DNA of 64,000 nucleotides, taken from positions 2,170,001 through 2,234,000 of the forward strand of contig CP046147.1 of assembly GCA_029593915.1 (NCBI GenBank), read 5' to 3'. Each line of letters starts with the position of its first letter. Position 1 is the stretch's first letter. Shown here piece after piece: positions 9,101 to 18,228 of this stretch. The DNA is from Candidatus Lucifugimonas marina (lineage in GTDB: Bacteria; Chloroflexota; Dehalococcoidia; Lucifugimonadales; Lucifugimonadaceae). The notes under the pieces were generated by a model, which was given only the letters and a program-made list of their open reading frames with translations, was not told the DNA's origin and ran no database searches. Made by a program: the position numbers and the translations under genes.

Positions 9101-9362
9101 AAAAGATGAACAACTACAAATCACGGTCGCAGATCAGGGTTCAGGCATTTCCAAGGCTGATCAAGCGATGATGTTCAGTCCATTTTTCAGGGGAGATAGC
9201 CAGAAGTTCGCTCAGCCAGACGGTCGTGGATTAGGACTCGCAGTGGTCCGGTCACTCGTGGATCTTCACGACGGTACGATCACTGTCGATAGCAAGTACA
9301 GAAAAGGTACTTCAATCACGGTAACGCTTCCTGATGTAACCTCTACATCGGTCGACAGCTAG
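6138..9362 (+). CDS. Cytoplasmic multi-GAF/PAS sensor histidine kinase
   Basis: 1074 residues, no membrane segment. Order: four GAF-like domains (about 20-180, 190-355, 365-525, 535-690, each ending in a W-L-x-x-P-hydrophobic-x-W/S core and a hydrophobic-x-Q-hydrophobic-x-G-A/H helix), a PAS domain (about 705-815), HisKA with H-box STVSHELRTPL (His852) and HATPase with DQGSGIS and GRGLGLAVV. The N box reads NLLTTASKFS: Asn967 is kept, but the second Asn (four residues on), which coordinates Mg-ATP in studied kinases, is Thr971. No response regulator is adjacent, so it is an orphan. The start is TTG 6138 with no clear Shine-Dalgarno; a downstream start is possible. Ligands of the GAF domains are unknown. 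Confidence 0.9.
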   Translation: MSLSHKRTTPQTIPSELEIANDLLAISRLVNSVQHLEHIDDEFGRLILSISGSDRVTISVPEPFENAVTNLLVFGDEIPNLGAGAAHPPLDAEEPRWLQEDSAYHVDAAMREQHEIVRWSENVAAAAGLNSTMVAPIRWQGDNIAAITFRSRSLDNYDSAHLDIATEIANQVAGAIANQIALQKSITISRERDVLARISHIATGSNNLRDTFELLSESFAELVPWDRFAVTTFQSVKGREHHLFEAGVQFGPTNPNRWSTFAKEMIDLFETDPTPLIINQETLSNSSEILRGQALGESAGLKSWLLVPLIWRDEHIGHLHFRSLESEAYNNYHIDISTQISSQISGAIAGALANEDMAEKARERKVLADISRALSLGQTIVNDFEKFAKLVQSLIPFDRFSISRNSETADQYFPFLESGVPFEGIVGDEYSEIRNGITTRIENLDGPAVMDHLKDDEAQDIREFSRFAKNAGLHSWLVAPMFWRGDLVGSLHLRSKTENAFTERDLRLSGEIAAQLVGHIVSTDAYELLDREATIRNVLAELGRVLASTSDFASTLPAIEKLTASIVRFEGFSVGLINEQAETVRRLYANGMYAPYVDSEPEFSIQNLIATEFLKTKKIARQQFSSIDELKDFPKSVEAFEAGTRVFLTAPLISSDSIIGVLQLRSSSLAAFNKTEVDTTQRVADQIVGALAKSVADERLHLQAAALESADNAMLITRPSGTIEWVNSAFTRLSGWNPSEIIGQQTTTLKSASPTNWGQDQRINEALASGRSWAGVRIGRKRDGTEYPEETTVTPVLGQNGDVTHVIAIKRDISDRLIAEEAHENSLRIESENRELQRIAAARSEFLSTVSHELRTPLTTVSAFADILFNSKSENLTDRQRTHLGLIRKSSTQLSSLIDDLLDVSQADSGRVALDKKSFPIDDMVNEVSDTSRVLLATREQLLETTLETNSLSLAADRSRVIQIVTNLLTTASKFSKDGSTIKLIATVKDEQLQITVADQGSGISKADQAMMFSPFFRGDSQKFAQPDGRGLGLAVVRSLVDLHDGTITVDSKYRKGTSITVTLPDVTSTSVDS

Positions 9363-9399
9363 TCGACTTAGTTCCACAGCCCAAAATAGAGGTAGCCGG

Positions 9400-10446
9400 T
9401 TGTCCACGAGCCATGAGGCTTCCGATAAGCTCGCCGAAGGTATCACGCAATTTCTTCGCGCGAAAGTCGGCTCAGACGTCGGCATTGCGGGTGAGTTCGC
9501 CCGGCTCCAGGGTGGATTCGACACCGACACATATTCCTTCTCTGTCGATAACGCACCGCCCAATCTGCCAAAGCATCTGGTTCTTCGTCATTTTCGGCAT
9601 GCCGGTGAAGCGCCACGAGTCGTTCGCGAATCGGCTATTCAGAACGCAGCGGCATCTGCCGGACACGCGGTTCCCGCAGTTCCAGTCGATTCCAGTAATG
9701 AGCTGCTCGTTGGTCGTCCATTCCTTTTGATGGAACGGTTACCAGGAACAAATCTTGGCGAACTTCTGATGACTGACCAGACGTATATTCAGAAGTTCCC
9801 CTCAGTCATGGCGAAACTGCAGGCCGGATTGCACCGACTAGACACCACAAAGCTCCGAGCTCATCTCGATGCATCGGGAGTCGATCTTGAAAGCATGAAG
9901 CCCACGCGAATGCTGCAAGCAACCACCGCTATCGCAGATGCTACCGGCTTACACGACCTCATCGAACTGAGCCAATGGTTGACTGAAAACTTCCCGGTGC
10001 AACCAGAAAATCCAGCGATAATTCACGGTGATCTTCACCCTCTGAACATCCTGATGCATGAAGGCAAAGTTTCTGGGCTTATCGACTGGGCGACTTCGAT
10101 GTTCACTCACCCTGAGTACGACATAGCGGTATCGCGAACCATTCTCTCCATCGGACCACCCGAAGATATCGGCATCCCGAAGGATGAGCTAACCAAAATG
10201 TTGCTCTGGGGCGAGGCTGAGTACATGAAAGAATGCCACGCACTTCAAACGCTAGATGACGCTCTGATCGACTACTACTCAGTCTTCAGAATCACCCACG
10301 CATACGCAAAAGTTCTCGGCCACAAGCACGGAGTCGATCTGCCATACGTAGACAACGATGGCTACGCGTGGGATCGACCCGACATGTACGACTTCATCAA
10401 GAAGCTAGTTGGCGAAACCACCGGTATCGAGATGGTTTCCAAATAA
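9400..10446 (+). CDS. APH-fold phosphotransferase family protein
   Basis: 348 residues of the aminoglycoside phosphotransferase/choline kinase fold. The Brenner motif is IIHGDLHPLNIL (catalytic Asp and Mg-binding Asn), followed by the metal-binding Asp in SGLIDWATS; the hinge-like FLLMERLPGTNL lies near residue 110. Start TTG 9400 has GAGG about 9 nt upstream. It follows the kinase gene by 37 nt on the same strand and may be co-transcribed. This fold phosphorylates small alcohols or amines; there is no reason to call it a resistance gene. The substrate is unknown. Confidence 0.82.
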   Translation: MSTSHEASDKLAEGITQFLRAKVGSDVGIAGEFARLQGGFDTDTYSFSVDNAPPNLPKHLVLRHFRHAGEAPRVVRESAIQNAAASAGHAVPAVPVDSSNELLVGRPFLLMERLPGTNLGELLMTDQTYIQKFPSVMAKLQAGLHRLDTTKLRAHLDASGVDLESMKPTRMLQATTAIADATGLHDLIELSQWLTENFPVQPENPAIIHGDLHPLNILMHEGKVSGLIDWATSMFTHPEYDIAVSRTILSIGPPEDIGIPKDELTKMLLWGEAEYMKECHALQTLDDALIDYYSVFRITHAYAKVLGHKHGVDLPYVDNDGYAWDRPDMYDFIKKLVGETTGIEMVSK

Positions 10447-10483
10447 CTAGCATCAACCCGGTCTCAAATCCAAATGACGAGAC

Positions 10484-13400
10484 TTACTCGCCGTCCAGGT
10501 ATTCAGCCAGCGTCTTGATGTTATAGCTCTGTCCGCCAGCGGCTTCGGCTATCGTTCCTTCAGATTCGACAGCGCAACGTGCTGTGTCGATAGATGTGAA
10601 ACACGGAATTCGTTGCATTACTGCCGACCGGCGAATGTGGAATCCGTCCTGCATGGTCGACCTGTCACCCGTTACGGTGTTCACGACCGCGCTTACTGTC
10701 CCATCTTCAATGATGTCGACAACAGTACGACCGCTTCCACCCTGCAAACGTTTTTCGACTTCAACCACATCTACGCCCATGGCTCGAATCATTTCAGCGG
10801 TTCCGCCAGTAGCGTAAATGCGGTGCCCTGCTGCATCCAGAGTTCTAACAAGTCCCAGTGCGTCGGCTTTGTCAGGGTCAGCAATACTCAGCAGCACTGC
10901 TTCACCCTCAGGGACGTTTAATCCTGAGCCTAGAAGCGCTTTTGTGACGGCGCCTTCGAACGTGGTGTCGATGCCCATGACCTCACCAGTCGATTTCATC
11001 TCTGGTCCCAGGAACGTGTCCACTCCATCGAGTTTAGACATCGAGAACACAGGAGCCTTCACAGCAATCAAATCCTGCTTCTTAGCGAGTCCACCCTCAT
11101 AGCCCTGCTCGGCAATTGTCTTGCCTCGCATCACGTCGGTTGCGATTCGAACCATCGGGATTCGAGTGACTTTCGAAATGAACGGAATCGTTCGAGAAGA
11201 CCGAGGGTTTACTTCGATGATGTAAATCTCAGGTTCACCAGATTTGCTTCCAGCTCCGCTGGCGTTGAATCCTCGGTACGTACCACCACCAGCGACCACG
11301 AACTGGATGTTCATGAGTCCGACAACGCCGAGCGCCAATCCGATTCGGCGGGTGTAGTCGACAATCGTTTCGACTTCTGCCTCGGTCAGAGACTGCGCCG
11401 GGTAAACCGCCATCGAGTCACCAGAGTGAACTCCAGCTCGTTCGATGTGCTGCATGATTCCGGGAATAAGCACGTCTTCACCGTCACAAACAGCATCGAC
11501 TTCGACTTCCAGTCCAGTGAGATAGTGATCAATCAAGATCGTCTGCCCCGGGAAGTCTTTCATCGCTTGCTCAAAGTAGCGAAGAAGCTCTGCAGGGGTC
11601 TGAACGATTTCCATCGCTCGTCCACCAAGTACATAGCTTGGTCGTACAAGAACTGGATAGCCGACGTTTCCCGCGACCTGTAGTGCGCTTTCAACGTCAG
11701 ACGCCATTCCACCCGGAGGTTGAGGAAGTCCGTGTCGTGAAGTTACTTCCTCGAAACGTCCACGATCCGATGCAAGGTCGATGACGTCGGGAGTAGACCC
11801 AAGTACAGGCAGGTCGGCAACACCGAGTGCCTGCGAGAGATTAATGGCAGTCTGACCACCGAACTGAACCATCGATGAAGGATTACCAGAAGCTTTTCCA
11901 GCTCCCTCGTTCTCGATGATGTCGCGAACGCTTTCCTCGTCGAGTGGTTCGAAGTAAAGACGATCTGAAGTATCGAAATCGGTCGATACGGTCTCAGGAT
12001 TCGAGTTGATCATCACCGACTCAACGCCAGATTTCTGTAGTGCCCAAGCAGCATGAACCGAGCAGTAGTCGAATTCGATACCCTGCCCGATCCTGATCGG
12101 ACCACTACCCAAAACGATTGCCGTCTCTTTCTCAGTAGCAACGGCTTCGTTTTCCTGCTCGTAGCTGGAGTAGAAGTACGGAGTTACCGCCTCAAACTCA
12201 CCTGCGCAGGTGTCGACCATTTTGTAGACAGGTTTGAGTCCCCAGTCTTTTCGCATGGTGCGAACCTGTTCGGGAAGATAATCGGCGAGTGTTCCTATCT
12301 GCGCATCGGAGAAGCCGAGCCGCTTGGCCCGCCACATCAAATCTGGTGTGAGCTCTTCAGCAAGCAGTGTTCGTTCCATGTTCACGATGCGCTGTAATGC
12401 GCGAGTGAACCACGGGTCGACACCGGTTTCTAGCGTTACTGATTCGGCAGTTCTACCACCACGAATTGCTGCAGTAAGTTTCCAAATGCGGTCGTCGTCC
12501 GCAAGCAGATCTGGCGGACCGTCGTTGCCCCACTCAGGATCTTCCCAGAGCAATGTGCCTCGACCGTTTTCGAGCGAGCGAACTGCCTTTTGCAGTGCCG
12601 CCTCGAAAGTACGGTCAATCGCCATAACCTCACCAGTGGCCTTCATCTGAGTTCCGAGTGAACGATCACCCATTGGGAACTTGTCGAACGGCCATCGTGG
12701 GATTTTCACAACACAGTAGTCGAGTGCCGGCTCGAATGCTGCCGTGGTCTTCTGAGTTACAGCATTTGAAATCTGGTCGAGTGTTTTGCCGAGCGCAATC
12801 TTGGCTGCGACACGGGCAATCGGGTAACCAGTGGCTTTAGATGCCAGAGCCGACGAACGACTGACACGAGGGTTCACCTCGATCACGTAGTACATCGAAC
12901 CTTCGGCGTCGTACTCTGCGCCTTCACCAACGGTTTCAGCGACCATGGTAGAAGGTCGGTAGGCGAGCTGAACGTTGCAACCGCCCTTGATGTTGAGTCC
13001 GGAAATAATATTGAGTGACGCAGTACGTAGACGCTGATAGTCCTTGTCGTTAAGTGTCTGGCTCGGAGCCACAACGATAGAGTCACCAGTGTGAACACCC
13101 ATCGGGTCGAGGTTTTCCATGTTGCAGATGGTGATCACGTTACCGTCACCATCTCGCATCACTTCATACTCAACTTCTTTCCAGCCAAGAAGCGACTGCT
13201 CGACAAGTACCTGACCAACCTTGCTGGCAGCGATTCCGCCGGTAGCGATTTTGCGAAGTTCATCTTCGTTCTGAGCGATTCCGCCGCCGGTTCCACCGAG
13301 TGTGTAAGCGGGACGAACCACTGCTGGGTAACCGATCTTCCGACCTGCTTCGACAGCATCTTCTACGGTTTCTACGGCGTACGAAGGGAGAACCGGTTCA

Positions 13401-13843
13401 CCGATTCGAGAGAGCAAGTCTCGGAACTGTTCTCGGTCCTCTGCCATCTCGACAGAAGCGACCGATGTACCAAGCGCTTTGACGTTGTACTTTTCGAGGA
13501 TGCCAGCTTTTTCAAGATCGACTACGAGGTTGAGACCTGTCTGACCACCCATAGTTCCGATAACGCCGTCAGGACGTTCTCGGTCGAGAATTCGTTCGAG
13601 AACCGACACTGTCAGTGGCTCGATGTAGATACGGTCTGCCATGTCCTCATCGGTCATGATCGTCGCTGGGTTCGAGTTGACCAGCACAACCTCAACACCT
13701 TCTTCACGAAGTGATCGGCAAGCCTGAGTGCCCGCGTAATCAAACTCCGCTGCCTGTCCGATGATGATCGGACCCGAACCAATAACCAGAACCTTTTTAA
13801 TGTCTTCTGATGTCGATGTTTCTTGTGACACGCCGTTCGTCAA
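10484..13843 (-). CDS. carB: Carbamoyl-phosphate synthase large subunit CarB
   Basis: Makes carbamoyl phosphate from bicarbonate, ammonia (from CarA) and two ATP, for pyrimidines and arginine. 1119 residues, slightly longer than the usual about 1070. It contains the duplicated ATP-grasp halves: the first opens with VLVIGSGPIIIGQAAEFDYAG, the second with IVLGSGPIRIGQGIEFDY around residue 580; each has a V-x-P-S/A-Y-x-L-G-G motif. The C-terminal roughly 140 residues form the MGS-like allosteric domain with RIYATGGTAEMI. Last gene of the pyr operon; it is separated from carA by 105 nt that include a palindromic repeat. Confidence 0.97.
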   Translation of the reverse strand: MTNGVSQETSTSEDIKKVLVIGSGPIIIGQAAEFDYAGTQACRSLREEGVEVVLVNSNPATIMTDEDMADRIYIEPLTVSVLERILDRERPDGVIGTMGGQTGLNLVVDLEKAGILEKYNVKALGTSVASVEMAEDREQFRDLLSRIGEPVLPSYAVETVEDAVEAGRKIGYPAVVRPAYTLGGTGGGIAQNEDELRKIATGGIAASKVGQVLVEQSLLGWKEVEYEVMRDGDGNVITICNMENLDPMGVHTGDSIVVAPSQTLNDKDYQRLRTASLNIISGLNIKGGCNVQLAYRPSTMVAETVGEGAEYDAEGSMYYVIEVNPRVSRSSALASKATGYPIARVAAKIALGKTLDQISNAVTQKTTAAFEPALDYCVVKIPRWPFDKFPMGDRSLGTQMKATGEVMAIDRTFEAALQKAVRSLENGRGTLLWEDPEWGNDGPPDLLADDDRIWKLTAAIRGGRTAESVTLETGVDPWFTRALQRIVNMERTLLAEELTPDLMWRAKRLGFSDAQIGTLADYLPEQVRTMRKDWGLKPVYKMVDTCAGEFEAVTPYFYSSYEQENEAVATEKETAIVLGSGPIRIGQGIEFDYCSVHAAWALQKSGVESVMINSNPETVSTDFDTSDRLYFEPLDEESVRDIIENEGAGKASGNPSSMVQFGGQTAINLSQALGVADLPVLGSTPDVIDLASDRGRFEEVTSRHGLPQPPGGMASDVESALQVAGNVGYPVLVRPSYVLGGRAMEIVQTPAELLRYFEQAMKDFPGQTILIDHYLTGLEVEVDAVCDGEDVLIPGIMQHIERAGVHSGDSMAVYPAQSLTEAEVETIVDYTRRIGLALGVVGLMNIQFVVAGGGTYRGFNASGAGSKSGEPEIYIIEVNPRSSRTIPFISKVTRIPMVRIATDVMRGKTIAEQGYEGGLAKKQDLIAVKAPVFSMSKLDGVDTFLGPEMKSTGEVMGIDTTFEGAVTKALLGSGLNVPEGEAVLLSIADPDKADALGLVRTLDAAGHRIYATGGTAEMIRAMGVDVVEVEKRLQGGSGRTVVDIIEDGTVSAVVNTVTGDRSTMQDGFHIRRSAVMQRIPCFTSIDTARCAVESEGTIAEAAGGQSYNIKTLAEYLDGE

Positions 13844-13882
13844 TCAATTCTCCTATGTGCGCCAAACGCACAAATCTGCTCT

Positions 13883-13921
13883 AGCTCCCTCTCCATCAGG
13901 GAGAGGGTTGGGGTGAGGGGG
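13883..13921. repeat. Palindromic repeat inserted between carA and carB
   Basis: Hairpin CCCTCTCC-ATCA-GGGAGAGGG followed by TTGGGGTGAGGGG. It has the same architecture as the G-rich heads of the repeats at 37020, 37530, 37986 and 41808. It sits inside the pyr operon and could affect the carA/carB transcript ratio or stability. Confidence 0.75.
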
Positions 13922-13948
13922 AAAGGAAACGCCCACCTCATCAAATTT

Positions 13949-15166
13949 CTAAACCGTCGCGTCCGTTTTTTCAGCTTGCCCAGCCTGAATCAGACCCACA
14001 AATCGGTCGAACAGGTATTCGCTGTCATGCGGACCTGGTGACGCTTCCGAGTGGTACTGAATCGTCATGATCGGCATGTCACGGTGGCGCAAACCTTCCA
14101 CCGTTTGATCGTTCAAGTTGATGTGGCTAACTTCGAGTCCGTCAGGCAGACCTGCGGGATCGACAGCGTAGCCATGATTTTGTGCAGTCACGTAAACCCG
14201 ACCGGATTCGAGATCTTTCACAGGCTGATTACCGCCACGGTGACCAAAGTGAAGCTTGAAAGTCGAGGCGCCAAACGCTCTTGCGATTACCTGATGCCCC
14301 AGGCAAATCCCCATCATTGGAACTTTGCCTGACAGACCTTTCGCTGTTGCCACTGATCTGTCGAGCAGCTCAGGGTCGCCGGGACCGGGTGAAAGCATCA
14401 CACCGTCTGGGTTGTGACTCAAAATATCTTCGGCTGAAGCATCGTCTGGAACTACGATCACTTCACATCCTCGTGCCCTAAGTGATCGAAGAATGTTCAG
14501 CTTCACGCCGTAATCGTTGACTACTACTTTCATGTAGTTGTCGCCGAGATCACGCATCCCGATTCCACGTTCTACGTTGACACCCATGCCACCCTGACGC
14601 GCTCGCCCTCGAAGGTCGAAGAACGCTCGTGACTCTTCACCGGCATCACCGTTCCAGGCGTAAATATCATCGGTCGAGACATCGCCAACGACATCGAACT
14701 CGCCGTAGCGAGGAGCCTTTGCCAATGTAGCGAGAGCGATATCAACATCAGCGTTGGGAGTAATAATTCCCATCATCACACCAGCAGATCGCAATTTGCG
14801 GGTGATCGCCCGTGTGTCGACACCGGAAATTCCCGGAATGCCGTTCTCAAGCAAATAATCGTGAACAGTGCCCTCAGAAAGCGGGTGCGAAGGTTCTTCG
14901 CAATCGTCCCTAACAACGAATCCGTTGACCTGAATACGAGTCGATTCGACATCGGCTTCGCTTGTACCGTAGTTACCGATCATCGGGTAGGTCGGAACAA
15001 GAATCTGGCCTCCGTATGAAGGGTCGGTCAGCATCTCCTGATAACCGGTCATCGAGGTGTTGAACACAACCTCACCGGTAGTCTCACCCTCGGCGCCCAA
15101 ACGCTTACCGGGGTAAACCGAGCCATCTTCAAGCACGAGATACATATCGCCACGGACGTCGGTCAT
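13949..15166 (-). CDS. carA: Carbamoyl-phosphate synthase small subunit CarA
   Basis: Glutaminase subunit feeding ammonia to CarB. 405 residues. N-terminal CarA-specific domain with TSMTGYQEMLTDPSY, then a class I glutamine amidotransferase domain with the nucleophile Cys in GICLGHQVIARAF and the His/Glu pair in IQYHSEASPGPHDS. The insert between the two domains (about residues 165-205) is a little longer than in E. coli. The start ATG overlaps the pyrC stop (ATGA), so translation is coupled. Confidence 0.97.
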   Translation of the reverse strand: MTDVRGDMYLVLEDGSVYPGKRLGAEGETTGEVVFNTSMTGYQEMLTDPSYGGQILVPTYPMIGNYGTSEADVESTRIQVNGFVVRDDCEEPSHPLSEGTVHDYLLENGIPGISGVDTRAITRKLRSAGVMMGIITPNADVDIALATLAKAPRYGEFDVVGDVSTDDIYAWNGDAGEESRAFFDLRGRARQGGMGVNVERGIGMRDLGDNYMKVVVNDYGVKLNILRSLRARGCEVIVVPDDASAEDILSHNPDGVMLSPGPGDPELLDRSVATAKGLSGKVPMMGICLGHQVIARAFGASTFKLHFGHRGGNQPVKDLESGRVYVTAQNHGYAVDPAGLPDGLEVSHINLNDQTVEGLRHRDMPIMTIQYHSEASPGPHDSEYLFDRFVGLIQAGQAEKTDATV

Positions 15167-16521
15167 TGCTTGGCTCCAGCTTCAGCTACGGGACTCAGAT
15201 CGAACACGGTCTCTCCTTGATAAATCGTTGTCACTACTCGCCCCTCTAGCTCTAGGCCAGCCAGAGGACTATTCACACTCTTCGACTCGAACAGGGTGGG
15301 ATCAACAACCCACTTACTGCCGGGATCGATAATCGCAACGTCCGCCGAGAAACCCTTCTTCAACGAACCGAGATCTTTTCGCAAAATTTTTGCGGGTCCT
15401 GCGGTAAGCGATTCGATCAATCGAACTATCGATAGCTTTCCAGGATCCACCAGTTGGAACACTGATGAGAAAGCCGTTTCCAGAACATTAATTCCGTGGG
15501 CTGCCTCGTTATATGTGCACACCTTGTCGGTATCGGCGTGCGGTGCGTGATCGGTCGCGATAATGTCGATCAAGCCTTCACCAAGCGCGTCAATCACAGC
15601 TTCGACATCCGCCCTGCTGCGCAAAGGAGGGTTCACCTTGGTGTTGGTGTCGTACGCTTCGGAGCCAATCGTGTCTGGCACTTCACCCTTCAGACCAAAC
15701 ACCCACTCGTCGTTGAGAGTAAGGTGGTGCGGAGTTACTTCGGCAGTGACATCGACTCCACATTCTTTGGCAGATTGCAAAGCGACCAGTGACCCCACAG
15801 TAGATATATGCGGGATATGAACTCGTGCCTTTGTTAGGTCAGCCAGATGAAGATCACGTGCAACCATCACTGTTTCGGCCTCGGCAGGAACGCCTGCCAG
15901 ACCTAATCGAGTCGCCACAGCGCCAGCGCTCATCACTCCGCCGGCACCGATTTTCTTGTCTTCGGCGTGGTTGATGATTGGAAGTCCAAGTTCTGCAGAG
16001 TATGAAAGAGCCTGACGCATCAGATTGGCGTCGGAAACCGGATTTCCATCATCGGAAAAACCGATCACTCCGGAATCTGCAAGTTCGCCCATCGGAGCAA
16101 GCTGCTTACCTTTTTGGCCGATTGAAATTGCCCCAATTGGAAGCACTCGAACAACGCCATCAGCTGCCGACCGTCGCATAACATCGTCGACCACAGCTGC
16201 AGAATCCTGCACAGGATCAGTGTTAGGCATGGCACTAATCGTTGTGAATCCACCGTGCGCAGCAGCGCGTGTGCCAGTAACGATGGTCTCTTTCCACTCT
16301 TGACCGGGATCTCGCAGATGAGTGTGAAGATCGACAAATCCTGGCGATACGATCTTGCCGGAAGCATCCAACACCTCGTACCCCTCAGGTGCAGTACCTG
16401 ACGAAGATTCGGTTACTTCTTCGATCTTGCCGTTTGAAATCAGGACGTCAGCGACTCGATCGATTCCCTGAGCCGGGTCGATCACTCTTCCGCCTGTTAT
16501 TGCCAGTTTTCTGGCTGCCAA
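15163..16521 (-). CDS. pyrC: Dihydroorotase PyrC (class I)
   Basis: Zinc amidohydrolase closing carbamoyl-aspartate to dihydroorotate. 452 residues, the long class I form. Metal ligands are in DLHTHLRDPGQ (around residue 65), further His in NHAED and PHHLTL, and the catalytic Asp in ATDHAPH. TTG start at 16521 with AAGGAAA about 6 nt upstream. It is 21 nt downstream of pyrB and overlaps carA by 4 nt. Confidence 0.96.
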   Translation of the reverse strand: MAARKLAITGGRVIDPAQGIDRVADVLISNGKIEEVTESSSGTAPEGYEVLDASGKIVSPGFVDLHTHLRDPGQEWKETIVTGTRAAAHGGFTTISAMPNTDPVQDSAAVVDDVMRRSAADGVVRVLPIGAISIGQKGKQLAPMGELADSGVIGFSDDGNPVSDANLMRQALSYSAELGLPIINHAEDKKIGAGGVMSAGAVATRLGLAGVPAEAETVMVARDLHLADLTKARVHIPHISTVGSLVALQSAKECGVDVTAEVTPHHLTLNDEWVFGLKGEVPDTIGSEAYDTNTKVNPPLRSRADVEAVIDALGEGLIDIIATDHAPHADTDKVCTYNEAAHGINVLETAFSSVFQLVDPGKLSIVRLIESLTAGPAKILRKDLGSLKKGFSADVAIIDPGSKWVVDPTLFESKSVNSPLAGLELEGRVVTTIYQGETVFDLSPVAEAGAKQ

Positions 16522-16542
16522 GTGCGTTTCCTTTGCTTTCGT

Positions 16543-17604
16543 TTAGTCTTCGTCGCCGTTGCCGATTCGAGTAAATTTGCCGGGTGCACACAGCGTGTAC
16601 AAAACTGCCATTCGCACTGCCACACCATTGCGAACCTGCTCCTCAACGACGCTCTGCGCGCCATGAGCAACATCGCTGGCAATTTCCACGCCTTCGTTCA
16701 TTGGCCCCGGGTGCATCAACAACGCACCGTCGTTAGCCAATGCCATCCGCTTTGAGTTGATGCCCCAGCGGTCGGAATATTCACGCAGACTCGGCAGGTG
16801 ACCGGCGTCCTGACGTTCCTGCTGAATTCGCAGAGCCATCACAACATCGGCTGAATCAACAGCCTCGTCGACAGTCTTCGCCAGTTTCAGTCCACCAAAT
16901 CCGGTTTCCTCACCAAGGGTCGAACCAAGTCGCCATTCGTCTGGAATAAGCGTGTTTGGGCACGAAACAGTTACTTCGGCGCCCATCTTCTGGAAGGCTA
17001 AAATGTCAGATCGAGCGACCCGGCTGTAGAGAACATCACCGACGATGGCGATTTTCTTTCCTTCCATATCGCCGACGTGGTTTCGAACAGTGAATAGATC
17101 GAGAAGCGACTGTGTTGGATGAGCGTGCGTGCCGTCGCCAGCGTTCACAACCGCCGCATCAGTGTGATTTGAAATGAAGTACGGAGCACCTGAATGCGGA
17201 TGTCGAACCACCAGAGCATCGATCTGCATCGCCTGAAGCGTTTTTACCGTGTTCAGCAGCGATTCGCCCTTCGACACGCTGCTAGCAGATGCCGTGACGT
17301 TAATAACATCGGCTCCGAGAATTTTTCCCGCTTGCTCAAACGACACGCGTGTGCGCGTGGAGTTCTCGAAGAACATCGTGATGATGGTTTTGCCACGGAG
17401 AGCGGGGGTCTTTCGAATGTCACGATTCGTGATTTCGAGCATGCCTTCAGCGCTATCGAGTAACTCGGTGATTTCGGTCGCCGAGAGATCATCAAGATCG
17501 AGCAAGTGGTGGCGAGGAGTGACTACGGAATCAGTCTCAACAGCAGTGTCTGAATCAAGCAAAACAGATTCTTCTGTGGCGGTTGTTGTTGTCGGATTTG
17601 TCAT
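16543..17604 (-). CDS. pyrB: Aspartate carbamoyltransferase catalytic subunit PyrB
   Basis: Condenses carbamoyl phosphate with aspartate. 353 residues with an N-terminal extension of about 35 residues before the family start. Phosphate-binding FENSTRTRVSFE, catalytic HPTQSLLDLFT and C-terminal MHPGPMNEGVEI are all present. No pyrI gene for a regulatory subunit is seen nearby, so the enzyme is probably the unregulated trimer. The start shares a TAATG junction with the pyrR stop. Confidence 0.96.
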   Translation of the reverse strand: MTNPTTTTATEESVLLDSDTAVETDSVVTPRHHLLDLDDLSATEITELLDSAEGMLEITNRDIRKTPALRGKTIITMFFENSTRTRVSFEQAGKILGADVINVTASASSVSKGESLLNTVKTLQAMQIDALVVRHPHSGAPYFISNHTDAAVVNAGDGTHAHPTQSLLDLFTVRNHVGDMEGKKIAIVGDVLYSRVARSDILAFQKMGAEVTVSCPNTLIPDEWRLGSTLGEETGFGGLKLAKTVDEAVDSADVVMALRIQQERQDAGHLPSLREYSDRWGINSKRMALANDGALLMHPGPMNEGVEIASDVAHGAQSVVEEQVRNGVAVRMAVLYTLCAPGKFTRIGNGDED

Positions 17605-18146
17605 TAGCCTTCACGTCCCAGTACGACGGCATCGTCGCCATCAATTTCCGTGATTCGAACCTGCACACGTTCGCCACGCGCAGTTGGAATGTTTTTACCG
17701 ATGAAATCGGGCCTGATCGGCAGCTCTCGGTGACCACGATCTACGAGAACCGCCAGCTGTATTCGACTTGCTCTGCCAAAGTCGAGTAGCGCTTCCATGG
17801 CTGCCCTTATCGTGCGACCTGTGTAGAGAACATCGTCGACGATCACTACAGGCTTTCCGTCGACACCATTTGGAATATCTGAAGGGAGGAGCGGTTGACC
17901 GGAAGCGACTTCTGGATCATCTCGCCAGAGTCGAGGATCGAGCGTGCCAACAACGGGTCGAAATCCCTCGATGCGTTCGATGTTGTCGGCGAGGCGCTTG
18001 GCGACATGAACACCGCGTGTCTGGAGCCCCACTAAAACAAGATCAGAAGAAGCACGATTCTGTTCGAGAATTTCGTGAGAAATCCTCGTCATCGCCCTTC
18101 TAATATCGTCCTGCGTAAGCAGAACTCGCTCGATCCCGTTCGTCAC
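17604..18146 (-). CDS. pyrR: Bifunctional pyr operon attenuator / uracil phosphoribosyltransferase PyrR
   Basis: RNA-binding regulator that, with UMP, represses its own operon by attenuation, and also has UPRT activity. PRPP motif VVIVDDVLYTGRTIRAAMEAL and VLVGLQTRGVHVAKRLA are canonical. I start at GTG 18146 because it has GGAG 6 nt upstream and gives 180 residues, the normal family length beginning just before the RRAMTRISHEILE helix. A longer frame from ATG 18230 (208 residues) exists, but its start overlaps a dispersed repeat. First gene of the operon; the matching RNA attenuator is directly upstream. Confidence 0.95.
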   Translation of the reverse strand: MTNGIERVLLTQDDIRRAMTRISHEILEQNRASSDLVLVGLQTRGVHVAKRLADNIERIEGFRPVVGTLDPRLWRDDPEVASGQPLLPSDIPNGVDGKPVVIVDDVLYTGRTIRAAMEALLDFGRASRIQLAVLVDRGHRELPIRPDFIGKNIPTARGERVQVRITEIDGDDAVVLGREG

Positions 18147-18228
18147 ATGCTCTCCGAGTTTGTTGTAATCCTGATTCCAATTGGTCCAATTCGAGACAAT
18201 TGAACCGCTTGATTCCCGATCACTCATC

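Noticed and set aside
13091..13714. 207-codon open frame on the + strand
   Set aside because: Antisense shadow of carB.
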